64,000 nt of DNA, from contig CP121314.1 of the NCBI GenBank assembly GCA_043557195.1, forward strand, positions 3,720,001 to 3,784,000. The letters run 5' to 3'. The DNA comes from Jejuia sp043557195. GTDB lineage: Bacteria > Bacteroidota > Bacteroidia > Flavobacteriales > Flavobacteriaceae. The notes beneath the pieces are model-generated. The model worked only from the letters and a program-made list of their open reading frames with translations, made no database searches and was not told the origin of the DNA. Position 1 is the first letter of the stretch; each line of letters starts with the position of its first letter. The position numbers were made by a program, and so were the translations under genes. Below are positions 53,039 to 62,272 of the stretch, piece by piece.

Positions 53039-55723
53039 ATGAAGAATTTATTTTACTCTACATTACTTATTCTGCTTTTTGCTTGTGGTAATAATGTTGA
53101 ACCACTAGACCCAGCTTTTTTTATTAAAGAACCAGAACCTGATGAGATTAAAATTAGTATAGAAGGGCTCGATGATATTGATTACACAAGTGTTACGGCA
53201 ATAACTATTGATAGTACAGTTACGATTACAACAGATGGCATATTTAAAAACCCTTATACGCCTAATGATGTTGAGGATTTACCCGTTTTACTTTTAGAAA
53301 ACGAAGAAATATTAATGGGTTATTTTCCACATACCCTAAAATCAAATAAAGCAGATATTGATGATATTTTACTTTTTTATTTCTTAACCTATCCTGAACT
53401 CGCAATTCAAGGATACGATTTTGAGTTTGTACTTGATGAAATTAAGGGTAATGACGATTATTTAAAAATAAAACAACTGGTAGTTTCGGAATTGAATTTA
53501 AATAAGTCGCCACTTAATAACGAGTCTTTCAACTCATTGGTTAGAAATATAACTATAGATATTAAAGCGTCTCACGAAGGAGATACAAGTAAAACTCAAA
53601 AGGGAAACAGTACTTATAAATTTACTTTTGATAGAGAAGGTAAGGTGTCCTGGGAAAGTCAATTTCCTCTCTATGCTGCAGTTGGCATAAGTATTCAAAA
53701 TATGACTACTTATGAATATCTTATGGAGCCTAAATTACTGGAAACAAAGAGCTTGGTGTTTTCGCCAATTTCTTTTATTTCATGGGCGTTTAACGAAGTA
53801 TTTACCGATAATAATGATGTTAAAGTTGAATCTTCTACATTTAGCAAAGATGGCAGCTATAAAATTTCAATTTCAAACGGAAATCTAATAGGGAGTCCAG
53901 ACGAACCGCTTTATGACTATGTAAGAGCCAGAAATAAATTATTTGTAAGTGCAAATTTGTTAGGTTATATCATTCCAATTTCTGCTAAAACTATAAAATC
54001 AAAGCCAACATGCTTAAATTCATTTATAAAGTTACAGGATGAGATTAACCTATATGTTACTAAATTAATTTTTAAACAAAGTGTACCGAATTCGGGTGAA
54101 TTGATAGGCGATATTGTAAACCTTGGAAGCAATGCGGACGAGATATTTGTAGCGTGTTACTCAGGAACCGCGAGTAAATACCTCAAAATTCTTACCGATG
54201 GATTTGCTAAGCGTTTAAGTACGATAGAGGATGTTTCAACTTTAGCATTAATGCTGAGAGATTTTATGGGTTCTAAAATATATCAAGAAGAACAGAGAAA
54301 CTATAGCAGCGGCTTATCGTTTGGAAATTTAAATGGTAAGGAAGAATCTGAGTTAAAATTTGAAGGAGACCCAGAGGAAGCATTTACGTACTTTAAAACT
54401 TTCGAAGAGTTAGAAGTAAGTTATGATATTACTAGAGGTGTTTTAAGCTCTATAGTTAAGAAAGAGGAAAAATGGATAAAAGCCGTAAACCTACCATTTT
54501 TACCGGAGGTTATAGAAGGAGATGCAGATGTTTCTCAAAATACCTATGATAATAATGGAAATATAAACACAAATACTGAAGGTAAAGTTGAGGTAAAACT
54601 CGTTATGGGAGAAAAACCTTCTGAAGTTCTTATAAAACCAGCTTTTGATTACGAAGCTATAACGGAAGTGACGGTAGAATTAGAACCTACAAAAACCGTT
54701 GATATTTCAGGTAATACAGATTTTGGAGAAGTGAAAATTAATGAGGAGAAAGGACAAACCATAGTGATTGAAAATAAATCAAGCGAAGTTCTTAATATTG
54801 CTTCTATTGATTTTCCTGATGGTTTTTCTTCTCCATGGCAAATAAAACCTATTGCAGCATATGATTCCGAAAGTTTGCTAGTCGTTTTTAGGCCAACAGA
54901 GGTTAAAGACTATACGGGAACTATAACGGTCAATAATAATATTGATGATGTTAATAACCAAATTGAAGTTATCGGTTTCGGAACTGATGACAAAATTACA
55001 CTTGAAGGTGATTTAGATTTTGGAAGTGTTGTAATAAATCCGGAAACTCCACCAACCAGAGTTTTGACTATTAGCAATCACAATTTAAACAAAAGTATTA
55101 ATGTAGACCCTATTACTTTGCCTAATGGATATACTGCCACAGGATGGGTAAGCGGTGGTGTTTTAGATCCTTCAGTTCAAAAACAAATCGAAATTACTTT
55201 TAACCCCACTGAGGTTGGAAATTATGATGGTTTGCTTGTAATAAATAATGATGTTGATGATATAAATAATAAAATTGATATTAAGGGAACTGGTATTACT
55301 GATCAAATTAATATAGACGGATTCTGGTTTGGAGAGACAAATGTTACTAAATGCGAACCTGCCAGATTTGATACAGTAACCCCAAATTGCGAAATGCATG
55401 CTGTATTGAATGAGAGAGATGTTAGGTTGGTAAGCGGTAATGTTGGTTTTTGTCCTTCAGGCTCTGAATGTGGAGCAGTAATTTATGATTTTTATACAGG
55501 TACAGAATCTGTTATAAGAAACAAGTATGATTTTGATGGAACAACTATAAATATTGAAATTATAACAACAAGTTCTGGAAGTTTCTTCAATGGAAGAAAT
55601 TTTAAATATACAGGTACAATAAATGCCGCAGGAGATAAATTTGAAGGAACATATACTATGGATATGCCAGGAGGTATTTGGGGAGCCTATACAGAAGGAA
55701 CTATGACTTATACTAAAAAGTAG
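53039..55723 (+). CDS. Large lipoprotein with two ASH/HYDIN-like repeat domains
   Basis: I start at ATG 53039 (894 aa), as MKNLFYSTLLILLFACGNNV gives a lipoprotein signal with Cys at residue 16; the longer frame uses a TTG. Residues about 1-540 have no recognised domain. Two tandem repeats of about 100 residues follow (around 555-655 and 656-755), each opening FGEVKIN or FGSVVIN and containing FRPTEVKDYTGTITVNNN or FNPTEVGNYDGLLVINND, as in the ASH/choice-of-anchor D family. A C-terminal segment with many Cys and Gly follows. Surface adhesion or envelope role is a guess. Confidence 0.78.
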   Translation: MKNLFYSTLLILLFACGNNVEPLDPAFFIKEPEPDEIKISIEGLDDIDYTSVTAITIDSTVTITTDGIFKNPYTPNDVEDLPVLLLENEEILMGYFPHTLKSNKADIDDILLFYFLTYPELAIQGYDFEFVLDEIKGNDDYLKIKQLVVSELNLNKSPLNNESFNSLVRNITIDIKASHEGDTSKTQKGNSTYKFTFDREGKVSWESQFPLYAAVGISIQNMTTYEYLMEPKLLETKSLVFSPISFISWAFNEVFTDNNDVKVESSTFSKDGSYKISISNGNLIGSPDEPLYDYVRARNKLFVSANLLGYIIPISAKTIKSKPTCLNSFIKLQDEINLYVTKLIFKQSVPNSGELIGDIVNLGSNADEIFVACYSGTASKYLKILTDGFAKRLSTIEDVSTLALMLRDFMGSKIYQEEQRNYSSGLSFGNLNGKEESELKFEGDPEEAFTYFKTFEELEVSYDITRGVLSSIVKKEEKWIKAVNLPFLPEVIEGDADVSQNTYDNNGNINTNTEGKVEVKLVMGEKPSEVLIKPAFDYEAITEVTVELEPTKTVDISGNTDFGEVKINEEKGQTIVIENKSSEVLNIASIDFPDGFSSPWQIKPIAAYDSESLLVVFRPTEVKDYTGTITVNNNIDDVNNQIEVIGFGTDDKITLEGDLDFGSVVINPETPPTRVLTISNHNLNKSINVDPITLPNGYTATGWVSGGVLDPSVQKQIEITFNPTEVGNYDGLLVINNDVDDINNKIDIKGTGITDQINIDGFWFGETNVTKCEPARFDTVTPNCEMHAVLNERDVRLVSGNVGFCPSGSECGAVIYDFYTGTESVIRNKYDFDGTTINIEIITTSSGSFFNGRNFKYTGTINAAGDKFEGTYTMDMPGGIWGAYTEGTMTYTKK

Positions 55724-55736
55724 AGTACTTGTTATC

Positions 55737-55774
55737 ATAAAAAAAGAGCCAGTAATTACTGGCTCTTTTTTTAT
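55737..55774. terminator. Bidirectional terminator between the ASH lipoprotein gene and pheT
   Basis: Perfect 38-bp palindrome centred at 55755/55756, core AGAGCCAGTAATTACTGGCT with A and T tails. It overlaps the pheT stop codon (TAA on the minus strand at 55773-55771). Confidence 0.93.
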
Positions 55775-58200
55775 CTCAACTCCGCACCAAGTTGCTTTTC
55801 AAAATTAGATTGAAGTTTATTCATAATCTTGTCAATCTGCTTATCATTAAGTGTTTTATTTTCATCTTGAAGTGTAAAACTCACAGCGTAACTCTTTTTG
55901 CCTTTTGGAAGGTTTTTACCTTGATAGACATCAAATAAATTCACCTGTTTTAATAATTGCTTTTCAGTTTGTTTCGCAATTTTATAGATAGATTCAAAAG
56001 TTACACTATCATCCAATAATAAAGCAAAATCGCGTCTCACTTCAGGATATTTTGGTATTGGCTTGAATGTAATTTTATTACGTTTCACCATATCAAGAAT
56101 AGCGTCCCAATTAAAGTCAGCACAAACCACTTCCTGAGAAATGTCGAAATGTTTTAAAACTTTTTTAGTAACTAAACCCAAGTCTACCAATTTCATTTTC
56201 CCTAAACTTAGAGAAACACCTTCACTAAACACATCATTTTTAATTGGTGATTCATTAAATCTAGTAATGCCCAATCGTTCAAGAACACTAATTACAGTGC
56301 CCTTTAGAAAGAAATAATCACTTTTTTTAGATGTGTTGGAGTTCCAGCTTTCAGGATTTTGATTGCCAGAAGCAAACAGGGTTAAATGTTTACTTTCTGT
56401 TTTGTCTTCAGAATAATTATGATAGGTATTGCCAAATTCAAAAAGTTTCAAATCTTGGCGCTTTCTGTTGCTGTTATAGGATATCGCTTCTAATCCAGAG
56501 AACACTAAAGATTGCCTTAAAACCGATAAATCATTACTTAAAGGATTCAGCATTTCAATGTTATGAGCTTCTTTTAATTGAGCACTTAAAGCGGCATAAT
56601 CAGGCGTAGTTAAGGAATTTGATAATATTTCATAAAACCCTTGTCCAGCTAATTGATTACCAATAATATTTTGAACTTTGAAATCTTCAAAACGAGACAT
56701 ACTAGAAATAGATGCATTTAATTTTTCAGAAATACTGATATTGTTATATCCGTAAACTCTTAGAATTTCTTCGATAATATCGGCCTCTCTTTGCACATCA
56801 TTTCTAAAAGCAGGAACAGTTAAACCAAGTCCTGTTTCGGTAACGTTATTCACCTTTATATCCAGAGAGGTAAGAATACTTTTTATAGTTTCCTTCGGAA
56901 TTTCTTCACCTATTATTTTTTTCGCATTGTCAAAACTTAATCTAACTTGGAAATCTTCAATTTTCTTCGGGTAGACATCAATAATATCACTTGTAATATC
57001 TCCGCCAGCTAATTCCTGAATCAAAAGAGCCGCCCGTTTTAAAGCATATTCTGTAATATTTGGGTCGATACCACGTTCAAACCGGAAAGACGCATCTGTA
57101 TTCAACCCATGACGTTTTGCCGTTTTTCTAATGCTTACAGGATTAAAATAAGCACTTTCAAGAAAAATACTCCTAGTTTTTTCTGTTACACCAGAATCTA
57201 TACCACCAAAAACACCAGCAATACACATCGGTTTTTCGGCATCACAAATCATTAAATCTTCTTCATGAAGTTCTCTTTCAACACCGTCAAGTGTAATAAA
57301 TTTAGTGCCTTTTTTTAGTGTCTTAACTTCAATTTTATCACCTTCAATCTTACTAGCATCAAAAGCGTGCAATGGCTGTCCTAACTCATGTAGCACATAA
57401 TTGGTTATATCTACAACATTGTTAATGGGGCTTAAGCCAATAGCTTGTAACCTATGCTTTAGCCACTCTGGAGATTCTTCTACTTTAAGTCCAGAAATTG
57501 TAACACCACAATAGCGTGGTGCTAAATCTTTATCAATAACATCAACGTCAATTTTTAATGTTCTGTTCTCAACATTAAAAGCACTTACAGAAGGGGTAAT
57601 AAGTTCTACCTTAATCTCTTTTTGCAATAATCCTGCTTTCAAATCTCGTGCAGTACCATAATGACTCATGGCATCTGCTCTGTTAGGCGTTAAACCAATT
57701 TCAAAAACGCTGTCATTTTCAATATCAAAAATATCGGCTGCAGCTGTTCCAATTTTTATGGTTTCATCTAAAACCATAATACCGTCGTGCGATTTTCCTA
57801 AACCCAGTTCATCCTCGGCGCAAATCATCCCATGACTTTCTTCACCTCTAATTTTACCTTTCTTAATGGTCCACGCTTCACCTTCTTCAGTGTATAAAGT
57901 TGTTCCAATTGTAGCAACAGCCACTATTTGTCCAGTAGCAACATTAGGTGCGCCACATACAATTTGTAATGGGGTCTCTGTTCCTAAATCAACCGTAGTT
58001 ACTTTAAGCTTATCAGCATTGGGGTGTTTTTTACAGGTTAAAACCTTACCAACCACAACACCTTCTAAACCGCCTTTAACAGATTGGTATTTTTCTAAAC
58101 CTTCCACTTCAAGTCCTAAATCCGTAAGTAATTCACTGGTTTGTTCTGGTGTCCAGTCAATATCAATAAATTGCTTTAACCAGTTATAAGAAATCTTCAT
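55771..58200 (-). CDS. pheT: Phenylalanyl-tRNA synthetase beta subunit
   Basis: Beta chain of the heterotetrameric enzyme that charges tRNA-Phe. At 809 aa it has the N-terminal tRNA-binding domain (KHPNADKLKVTTVDLG), B3/B4 editing domain, B5 domain, catalytic-like core (RFERGIDP) and the C-terminal anticodon-binding FDX-ACB domain (PKYPEVRRDFALLLD). Length is normal. No pheS is seen in the window. Confidence 0.96.
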   Translation of the reverse strand: MKISYNWLKQFIDIDWTPEQTSELLTDLGLEVEGLEKYQSVKGGLEGVVVGKVLTCKKHPNADKLKVTTVDLGTETPLQIVCGAPNVATGQIVAVATIGTTLYTEEGEAWTIKKGKIRGEESHGMICAEDELGLGKSHDGIMVLDETIKIGTAAADIFDIENDSVFEIGLTPNRADAMSHYGTARDLKAGLLQKEIKVELITPSVSAFNVENRTLKIDVDVIDKDLAPRYCGVTISGLKVEESPEWLKHRLQAIGLSPINNVVDITNYVLHELGQPLHAFDASKIEGDKIEVKTLKKGTKFITLDGVERELHEEDLMICDAEKPMCIAGVFGGIDSGVTEKTRSIFLESAYFNPVSIRKTAKRHGLNTDASFRFERGIDPNITEYALKRAALLIQELAGGDITSDIIDVYPKKIEDFQVRLSFDNAKKIIGEEIPKETIKSILTSLDIKVNNVTETGLGLTVPAFRNDVQREADIIEEILRVYGYNNISISEKLNASISSMSRFEDFKVQNIIGNQLAGQGFYEILSNSLTTPDYAALSAQLKEAHNIEMLNPLSNDLSVLRQSLVFSGLEAISYNSNRKRQDLKLFEFGNTYHNYSEDKTESKHLTLFASGNQNPESWNSNTSKKSDYFFLKGTVISVLERLGITRFNESPIKNDVFSEGVSLSLGKMKLVDLGLVTKKVLKHFDISQEVVCADFNWDAILDMVKRNKITFKPIPKYPEVRRDFALLLDDSVTFESIYKIAKQTEKQLLKQVNLFDVYQGKNLPKGKKSYAVSFTLQDENKTLNDKQIDKIMNKLQSNFEKQLGAELR

Positions 58201-58224
58201 AAATCGTTATCCTATTAGAGGAGA

Positions 58225-58254
58225 CAAAGATAATTTTTTGAGGTTAGTATTCAA
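58225..58254 (-). promoter_or_regulatory. Promoter of pheT
   Basis: On the minus strand TTG (58252-58254), 19-nt spacer, TATCTTTG (58225-58232): full consensus. It lies 24 nt before the ATG. Confidence 0.82.
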
Positions 58255-58340
58255 ACAAAGCCTTGTATTTTGTATGATGAAAATAAATCTTTAAAAGTAG
58301 TTCAGTATATTGCCGAAAATTCTACACGCAGTTTTAAAAA

Positions 58341-59561
58341 TTGAATATTAAATATAATATTTTGCTCTTATTTATAACTCTTGTTTTTGCTTGTAAGAAA
58401 GATGATTCCATCCAAAAACTACAACCGGCTAAATATAGGGCAGAACTTGAGGTGAATGGTATTTTAAAGCTTCCTTTTACTTTTGAAGTACTATCTGAAA
58501 ACGAGTTACTTATTTTTAATGCTGAAGAGGTTATAGAAGTGAGCGATGTAACTTATAAAAATGATTCGGTTTATATACAAACTCCTGTTTTTGAAGGCTA
58601 TATAGTAGCAAAAATTGAAAATAATACTTTAAATGGGAGTTTTGTTAAAGAAGGTTTAAATCGTGTAATGCATTTTAAAGCGGAACAAAATGATACTAGA
58701 TTTGATGCGACTGATGACGCTGCAGAATACAATATTGAAGGCAGTTGGGAAACAATTTTTAGCCCAAATTCTGAAGAAGATAAATATGTAGCGAAAGGCA
58801 TTTTTAAACAATATGCCAATAAAGTTACCGGAACATTTAGAACAACAACTGGTGATTACCGCTACTTAGAAGGTATTTTAAATGGTAATGAGTTGCAACT
58901 TTCAACATTTGATGGTGCGCATGCCTTTTTATTTACTGCAGAAGTAAATGATAGCGTAATGAATGGTATGTTTTTTTCTGGAAATCATTGGAAAGAGCCA
59001 TTTATTGCAAAGCGCAACGAGGATTATGAATTACCAGATGCCGATTCACTTACATATTTAAATGAAGGTTATGATAAGGTAGAATTTTCATTTCCTGATG
59101 AGAACGGAAATACAGTGTCGCTAAATGATGACAGATTTAAGGGTAAAGTAACTTTAATCCAGATTATGGGAACCTGGTGTCCAAATTGTTTAGATGAAAG
59201 TAGATTTTATTCAGATTTTTATAAAAACCGTTCAAGTGAAGATTTAGAAATTGTAGCATTAGCTTTTGAATATGTAAAAACAGAAGAAAAGGCGTTTCAA
59301 AATATAAAACGATTAAAAGAAAACACAGGTATTGAGTATCCGGTATTATTGGCTCAATATGGATCATCTAGCAAAGTAAAAGCTCAAGAAAAGCTGCCAA
59401 TGTTGAATCATGTATTGTCTTACCCAACAACTATATTTATAGATAAAAAGGGAGCTGTTAGAAAAATACATACTGGCTTTAATGGACCTGCAACTGGGGA
59501 AAAATATATTGAGTTCAAGGAAGAATTTGAAGGATTTATAAATCAATTATTAGCAGAATAA
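58341..59561 (+). CDS. TlpA-type thiol-disulfide oxidoreductase, lipoprotein
   Basis: A 406-aa lipoprotein (LVFACKKD, Cys about residue 18). It begins with a TTG codon at 58341 preceded by an in-frame TAA; the signal peptide fits this start and no ATG lies in it. Residues about 255-400 form a thioredoxin-like domain with GTWCPNCLDES, the CXXC redox motif (CPNC), and the cis-Pro region LSYPTTIFID. The N-terminal part is beta-rich, as in periplasmic TlpA-like proteins of this group. Probably reduces disulfides in the periplasm. Confidence 0.85.
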   Translation: MNIKYNILLLFITLVFACKKDDSIQKLQPAKYRAELEVNGILKLPFTFEVLSENELLIFNAEEVIEVSDVTYKNDSVYIQTPVFEGYIVAKIENNTLNGSFVKEGLNRVMHFKAEQNDTRFDATDDAAEYNIEGSWETIFSPNSEEDKYVAKGIFKQYANKVTGTFRTTTGDYRYLEGILNGNELQLSTFDGAHAFLFTAEVNDSVMNGMFFSGNHWKEPFIAKRNEDYELPDADSLTYLNEGYDKVEFSFPDENGNTVSLNDDRFKGKVTLIQIMGTWCPNCLDESRFYSDFYKNRSSEDLEIVALAFEYVKTEEKAFQNIKRLKENTGIEYPVLLAQYGSSSKVKAQEKLPMLNHVLSYPTTIFIDKKGAVRKIHTGFNGPATGEKYIEFKEEFEGFINQLLAE

Positions 59562-59859
59562 CTGTATTTCTCAATAAATGTTAAAACTGTTAATTAACAA
59601 ATGATATTATTTATTTAACAAAATACTAACAGCATCCGATTGATTTTGAGGTTAATTTGGTACTAAATAAGAGTTATTCGCTTTTATTTTCATCAATCAA
59701 ACCAAACAATCAGTAAATAAACTCAATCTCAGACTAAGGTTGAGTTTTTTGTATCTTACTTACCCAGTAAAAAAATCATATTCCAATTCTACATCTTTTA
59801 ATCTTTTGAAGTTTAATTGCTAACTTGTAGTTGAGTTTCGAATTAAAATCAAACAGATT
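59562..59859. other. Intergenic region with one terminator
   Basis: A 298-nt gap. Besides the terminator at 59719-59750 I see only AT-rich DNA: no -33/-7 pair, no ORF of plausible coding character and no repeat. Confidence 0.5.
59719..59750 (+). terminator. Terminator in the gap before the unknown membrane protein gene
   Basis: AAACTCAA (59719-59726) pairs with TTGAGTTT (59740-59747), 13-nt loop, followed by Ts to 59750. It lies about 158 nt after the TlpA-like stop codon, so the transcript may have a long 3' tail. Confidence 0.8.
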
Positions 59860-60639
59860 ATGGCACAAAAGGAGCAAAGTATGATGGATAAAATGGGTGA
59901 AATGCTAAATGTAGACTTTCATTCTTCCAAAGATGATATTTGGTTGCAAAATGCTAATACCCTAAGTCGTTTAATTGGTGTTCTCGGAATTTTACTCCCT
60001 TTTTTATTATGGGGATTTCTTCTGTTAATCAGTGGCCATCTCAAAGAATTGCCTACTATAAGTCATTATTATTTTACGCGCTCCAACGTTATCTTTATTA
60101 TTGTAGTGAGTTTGATAGCTATTTTTTTGCTGGTGTATAAAAGCAGTAAAAAAGGCTTTGTTTGGTCTACCTTGGCAGCAGTAGGAGCATTACTTTTATT
60201 ATTATTTCCTACAAATGCTTTAGTTGCCGAATGTTGTGATGTTTGTAATTCTGTGAGTATTGCCCATATTGAAGATAATAGGTTTAGAAATACATTTCAT
60301 TATATAAGTGCAGCTGTTTTTTTAGGTAGTTTAGCGATAATGAGTTTGTTTGTCTTTCCTCAAGATAATAAAATGCGTGTTGAAAAAGATAGTCTGGTAC
60401 AAGAGGAGGCTTTAAAAACCTGTAACCCAAACAAGGTTAAAACACAAAATAGCATATATATTTCTTGTGGTATTCTTATGGTGCTTGCATTGCTTGTAAT
60501 TCTACTGGGTTCAGTAATTGAAAGTTTTAAGGAATTTTACACTGAAAATAATCTTACCTTTTGGATGGAAGTAATAGCAGTAGAAGCTTTTGGATTTTCT
60601 TGGTTAGTAAGAGGAGAAACAATTTTTAGAAGTAAATAG
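59860..60639 (+). CDS. Multi-pass membrane protein with a Cys-rich loop
   Basis: A 259-aa protein with about six transmembrane segments (about 38-57, 73-94, 98-116, 146-163, 197-215, 230-248). Between the third and fourth comes AECCDVCNS (Cys-Cys-x2-Cys, about residue 126), an unusual cluster for an otherwise bland membrane protein that might bind metal. The motif ISHYYFTRSNV before it recalls uncharacterised DUF998-like proteins. No function recognised. Last resident gene before the element. Confidence 0.6.
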   Translation: MAQKEQSMMDKMGEMLNVDFHSSKDDIWLQNANTLSRLIGVLGILLPFLLWGFLLLISGHLKELPTISHYYFTRSNVIFIIVVSLIAIFLLVYKSSKKGFVWSTLAAVGALLLLLFPTNALVAECCDVCNSVSIAHIEDNRFRNTFHYISAAVFLGSLAIMSLFVFPQDNKMRVEKDSLVQEEALKTCNPNKVKTQNSIYISCGILMVLALLVILLGSVIESFKEFYTENNLTFWMEVIAVEAFGFSWLVRGETIFRSK

Positions 60640-60680
60640 TGTTTTTATTCTCTAAAACTATATTATTAATATCTGGAAAT

Positions 60681-60710
60681 AAAAAAACCTTCACAACTTG
60701 TGAAGGTTTT
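60681..60710 (-). terminator. Terminator, probably of the displaced tRNA gene
   Basis: 13-bp arms AAAACCTTCACAA (60684-60696) and TTGTGAAGGTTTT (60698-60710). On the minus strand this directly follows the tRNA-like 3' end and is closed by the T-run complementary to the As at 60681-60687. Transcription from a minus-strand tRNA would end here. Confidence 0.75.
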
Positions 60711-60712
60711 CG

Positions 60713-60729
60713 CGGAGAAAGAGGGACTC
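60713..60729 (-). other. Attachment site: 3' end of a tRNA gene (positions 57-73), left junction of an integrative element
   Basis: On the minus strand the 17 nt read GAGTCCCTCTTTCTCCG. This fits a tRNA exactly: T-loop G57 A58 G59 T60, T-stem 61-65 CCCTC, acceptor 66-72 TTTCTCC and discriminator G73. The next base upstream is not C56, so the tRNA stops here. It is the copy left when an element integrates into a tRNA 3' end; a G73 and an acceptor starting GGAGAAA fit a serine tRNA best, but other tRNAs cannot be excluded. The intact tRNA should be at the far end, outside the window. Confidence 0.7.
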
Positions 60730-60833
60730 CAATTATAATAATATGATATTTTAGAAACTCTTATGAATACTGATAATCTATTGGTATAGTTGAAAAACCC
60801 TTGTAAATATTAGGTTTTGATGTGTCTTATAAA

Positions 60834-60883
60834 ATCTAATGATATCTAATGCTTTATAATTTATGTTGACTAGATGTTGACTA
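60834..60883 (+). repeat. Paired direct repeats before the integrase gene
   Basis: ATCTAATG occurs at 60834-60841 and 60844-60851 (10-bp period) and ATGTTGACTA at 60863-60872 and 60874-60883 (11-bp period). Helical-turn spacing suggests protein binding sites, likely integrase arm sites or excisionase sites. The second repeat supplies a TTG (60877-60879) followed after 20 nt by TATATTG (60900-60906), a possible int promoter. Confidence 0.6.
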
Positions 60884-60926
60884 AATAATATTTTGTATGT
60901 ATATTGCATAAAAATTAAAGTAACTC

Positions 60927-62267
60927 ATGGCAACAATTAAGTATCTATTACAGAGCAAATCTTCAACAGCTCCAATCTATCTTAGGTTGTCTTTAGGAAG
61001 AGGGAAGAGTATAAAAAGGAAAACAGGTTATGTTTACGATTCTAAGGATTGGAGTGACTCTAAAGGCTTTCCAAAGGAAGGTAAAGCATCTGGAAAAGCT
61101 ATAAAGAGTAAGCTTAAGAAACTCGAAGGCTTTGTTATCGATAATTATAATGATGATAATTCTGAAGGGAAGTTAATAGATGGTCAATGGTTAAACCTGC
61201 AAATTGATAAATATCATGGAAGGGAAGAACCAGAAGACTTAGATTACCTTACTACATATGGTGAGAACTTTGTTAAGAAGTTGCCATATAAAGTTACAGC
61301 AAAAGGTAAAAAGGGAGTAAGCAAAGCTTCTTTGACAAAATACAATACAATCATTACAAAACTTAAAGCATTTGAAAAGCACAAAAAGAAAAGATATCTA
61401 GTTAGAGATGTTAATCTGGATTTTAGAGATGAATTTATAATGTATTTAAATGAGGAAGAGAAAATTAATGATAACACTGCTGGAAGATATATAAGTACTG
61501 TTAAGACGATAGTTTTAGATGCTAGAAGAAATGGTTTTAAGGTTAGTCACCAAATAAACGACTTTAAAGGTTTTACAGTTAAACCTCCTATAGTTACGCT
61601 TACCTTAGATGAAATAGAAACCATCAAGGAGACTGAATATAAATCAGAAGTATTAGATATAGCAAGAGATTGGTTGATTATAGGGTGTTTTACAGGGCAA
61701 AGGGTTAGTGATTTATTACGTATGAATAAATCTATGATTCATACTGTTAATAAGTTTAAATTCATTGAACTTGAGCAAGTTAAAACAAAGAAGTTAGTTC
61801 AAATACCAATTCATTATGAGGTAGAAAATATATTAAAAAAGCGAAAAGGTAACTTTCCACCTTCATTCGCAAAATCTCAAGACAGTAATAGTACCCTTTT
61901 TAATAAACACCTTAAAAATGTATGTAAAGATGCTGGGATCGATAAATTAACAGAAGGTAATTTATTAGATGAATCTACAAACAGGTATAAAAAAAGTATG
62001 TATCCCAAATGGAAATTAATATCTTCACATACTTGTAGAAGAAGCTTCTGTTCTAACTTTTATGCACAAAGAGAGTATCCAACACCTTTACTAATGTCAG
62101 TAAGTGGTCACTCAACAGAAACAATGTTCCTTGAGTATATTGGTAAAAAACCAATCGATTATGCATTGCAATTAGCAGAAATTTGGGCTACAAAAGCAGA
62201 AGAGGAAAGAAATAAAAGCAAAGGAGTTAAAAAGTTTACAGTAATAAAATCTGTATCTAATAGCTAA
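60927..62267 (+). CDS. Tyrosine recombinase (integrase) of an integrative element
   Basis: A 446-aa site-specific recombinase. N-terminal arm-binding domain (about 1-95), SAM-like core-binding domain (about 105-215) and catalytic domain (about 225-420) with R259 in GQRVSDLL, H368 and R371 in SHTCRRSF, H395 in SGHSTETM and the nucleophile Y404 in FLEYIGK. The size and domain order fit the Bacteroidota phage_int_SAM_5 type integrases of conjugative and mobilisable elements. It lies 198 nt from the tRNA fragment and points into the element. The next gene starts 5 nt downstream. Confidence 0.93.
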   Translation: MATIKYLLQSKSSTAPIYLRLSLGRGKSIKRKTGYVYDSKDWSDSKGFPKEGKASGKAIKSKLKKLEGFVIDNYNDDNSEGKLIDGQWLNLQIDKYHGREEPEDLDYLTTYGENFVKKLPYKVTAKGKKGVSKASLTKYNTIITKLKAFEKHKKKRYLVRDVNLDFRDEFIMYLNEEEKINDNTAGRYISTVKTIVLDARRNGFKVSHQINDFKGFTVKPPIVTLTLDEIETIKETEYKSEVLDIARDWLIIGCFTGQRVSDLLRMNKSMIHTVNKFKFIELEQVKTKKLVQIPIHYEVENILKKRKGNFPPSFAKSQDSNSTLFNKHLKNVCKDAGIDKLTEGNLLDESTNRYKKSMYPKWKLISSHTCRRSFCSNFYAQREYPTPLLMSVSGHSTETMFLEYIGKKPIDYALQLAEIWATKAEEERNKSKGVKKFTVIKSVSNS

Positions 62268-62272
62268 TTTAT

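Larger units (their letters stand above)
60640..60926. other. Gap containing the left element junction
   Basis: 287 nt. Holds the terminator-tRNA fragment junction (60681-60729) and the repeats in front of the integrase gene (60834-60883); no ORF is credible. Confidence 0.7.

Noticed and set aside
59562..59859. 298-nt gap as a hidden RNA gene
   Set aside because: Only one terminator and AT-rich DNA; no conserved structure, promoter pair or GC island.
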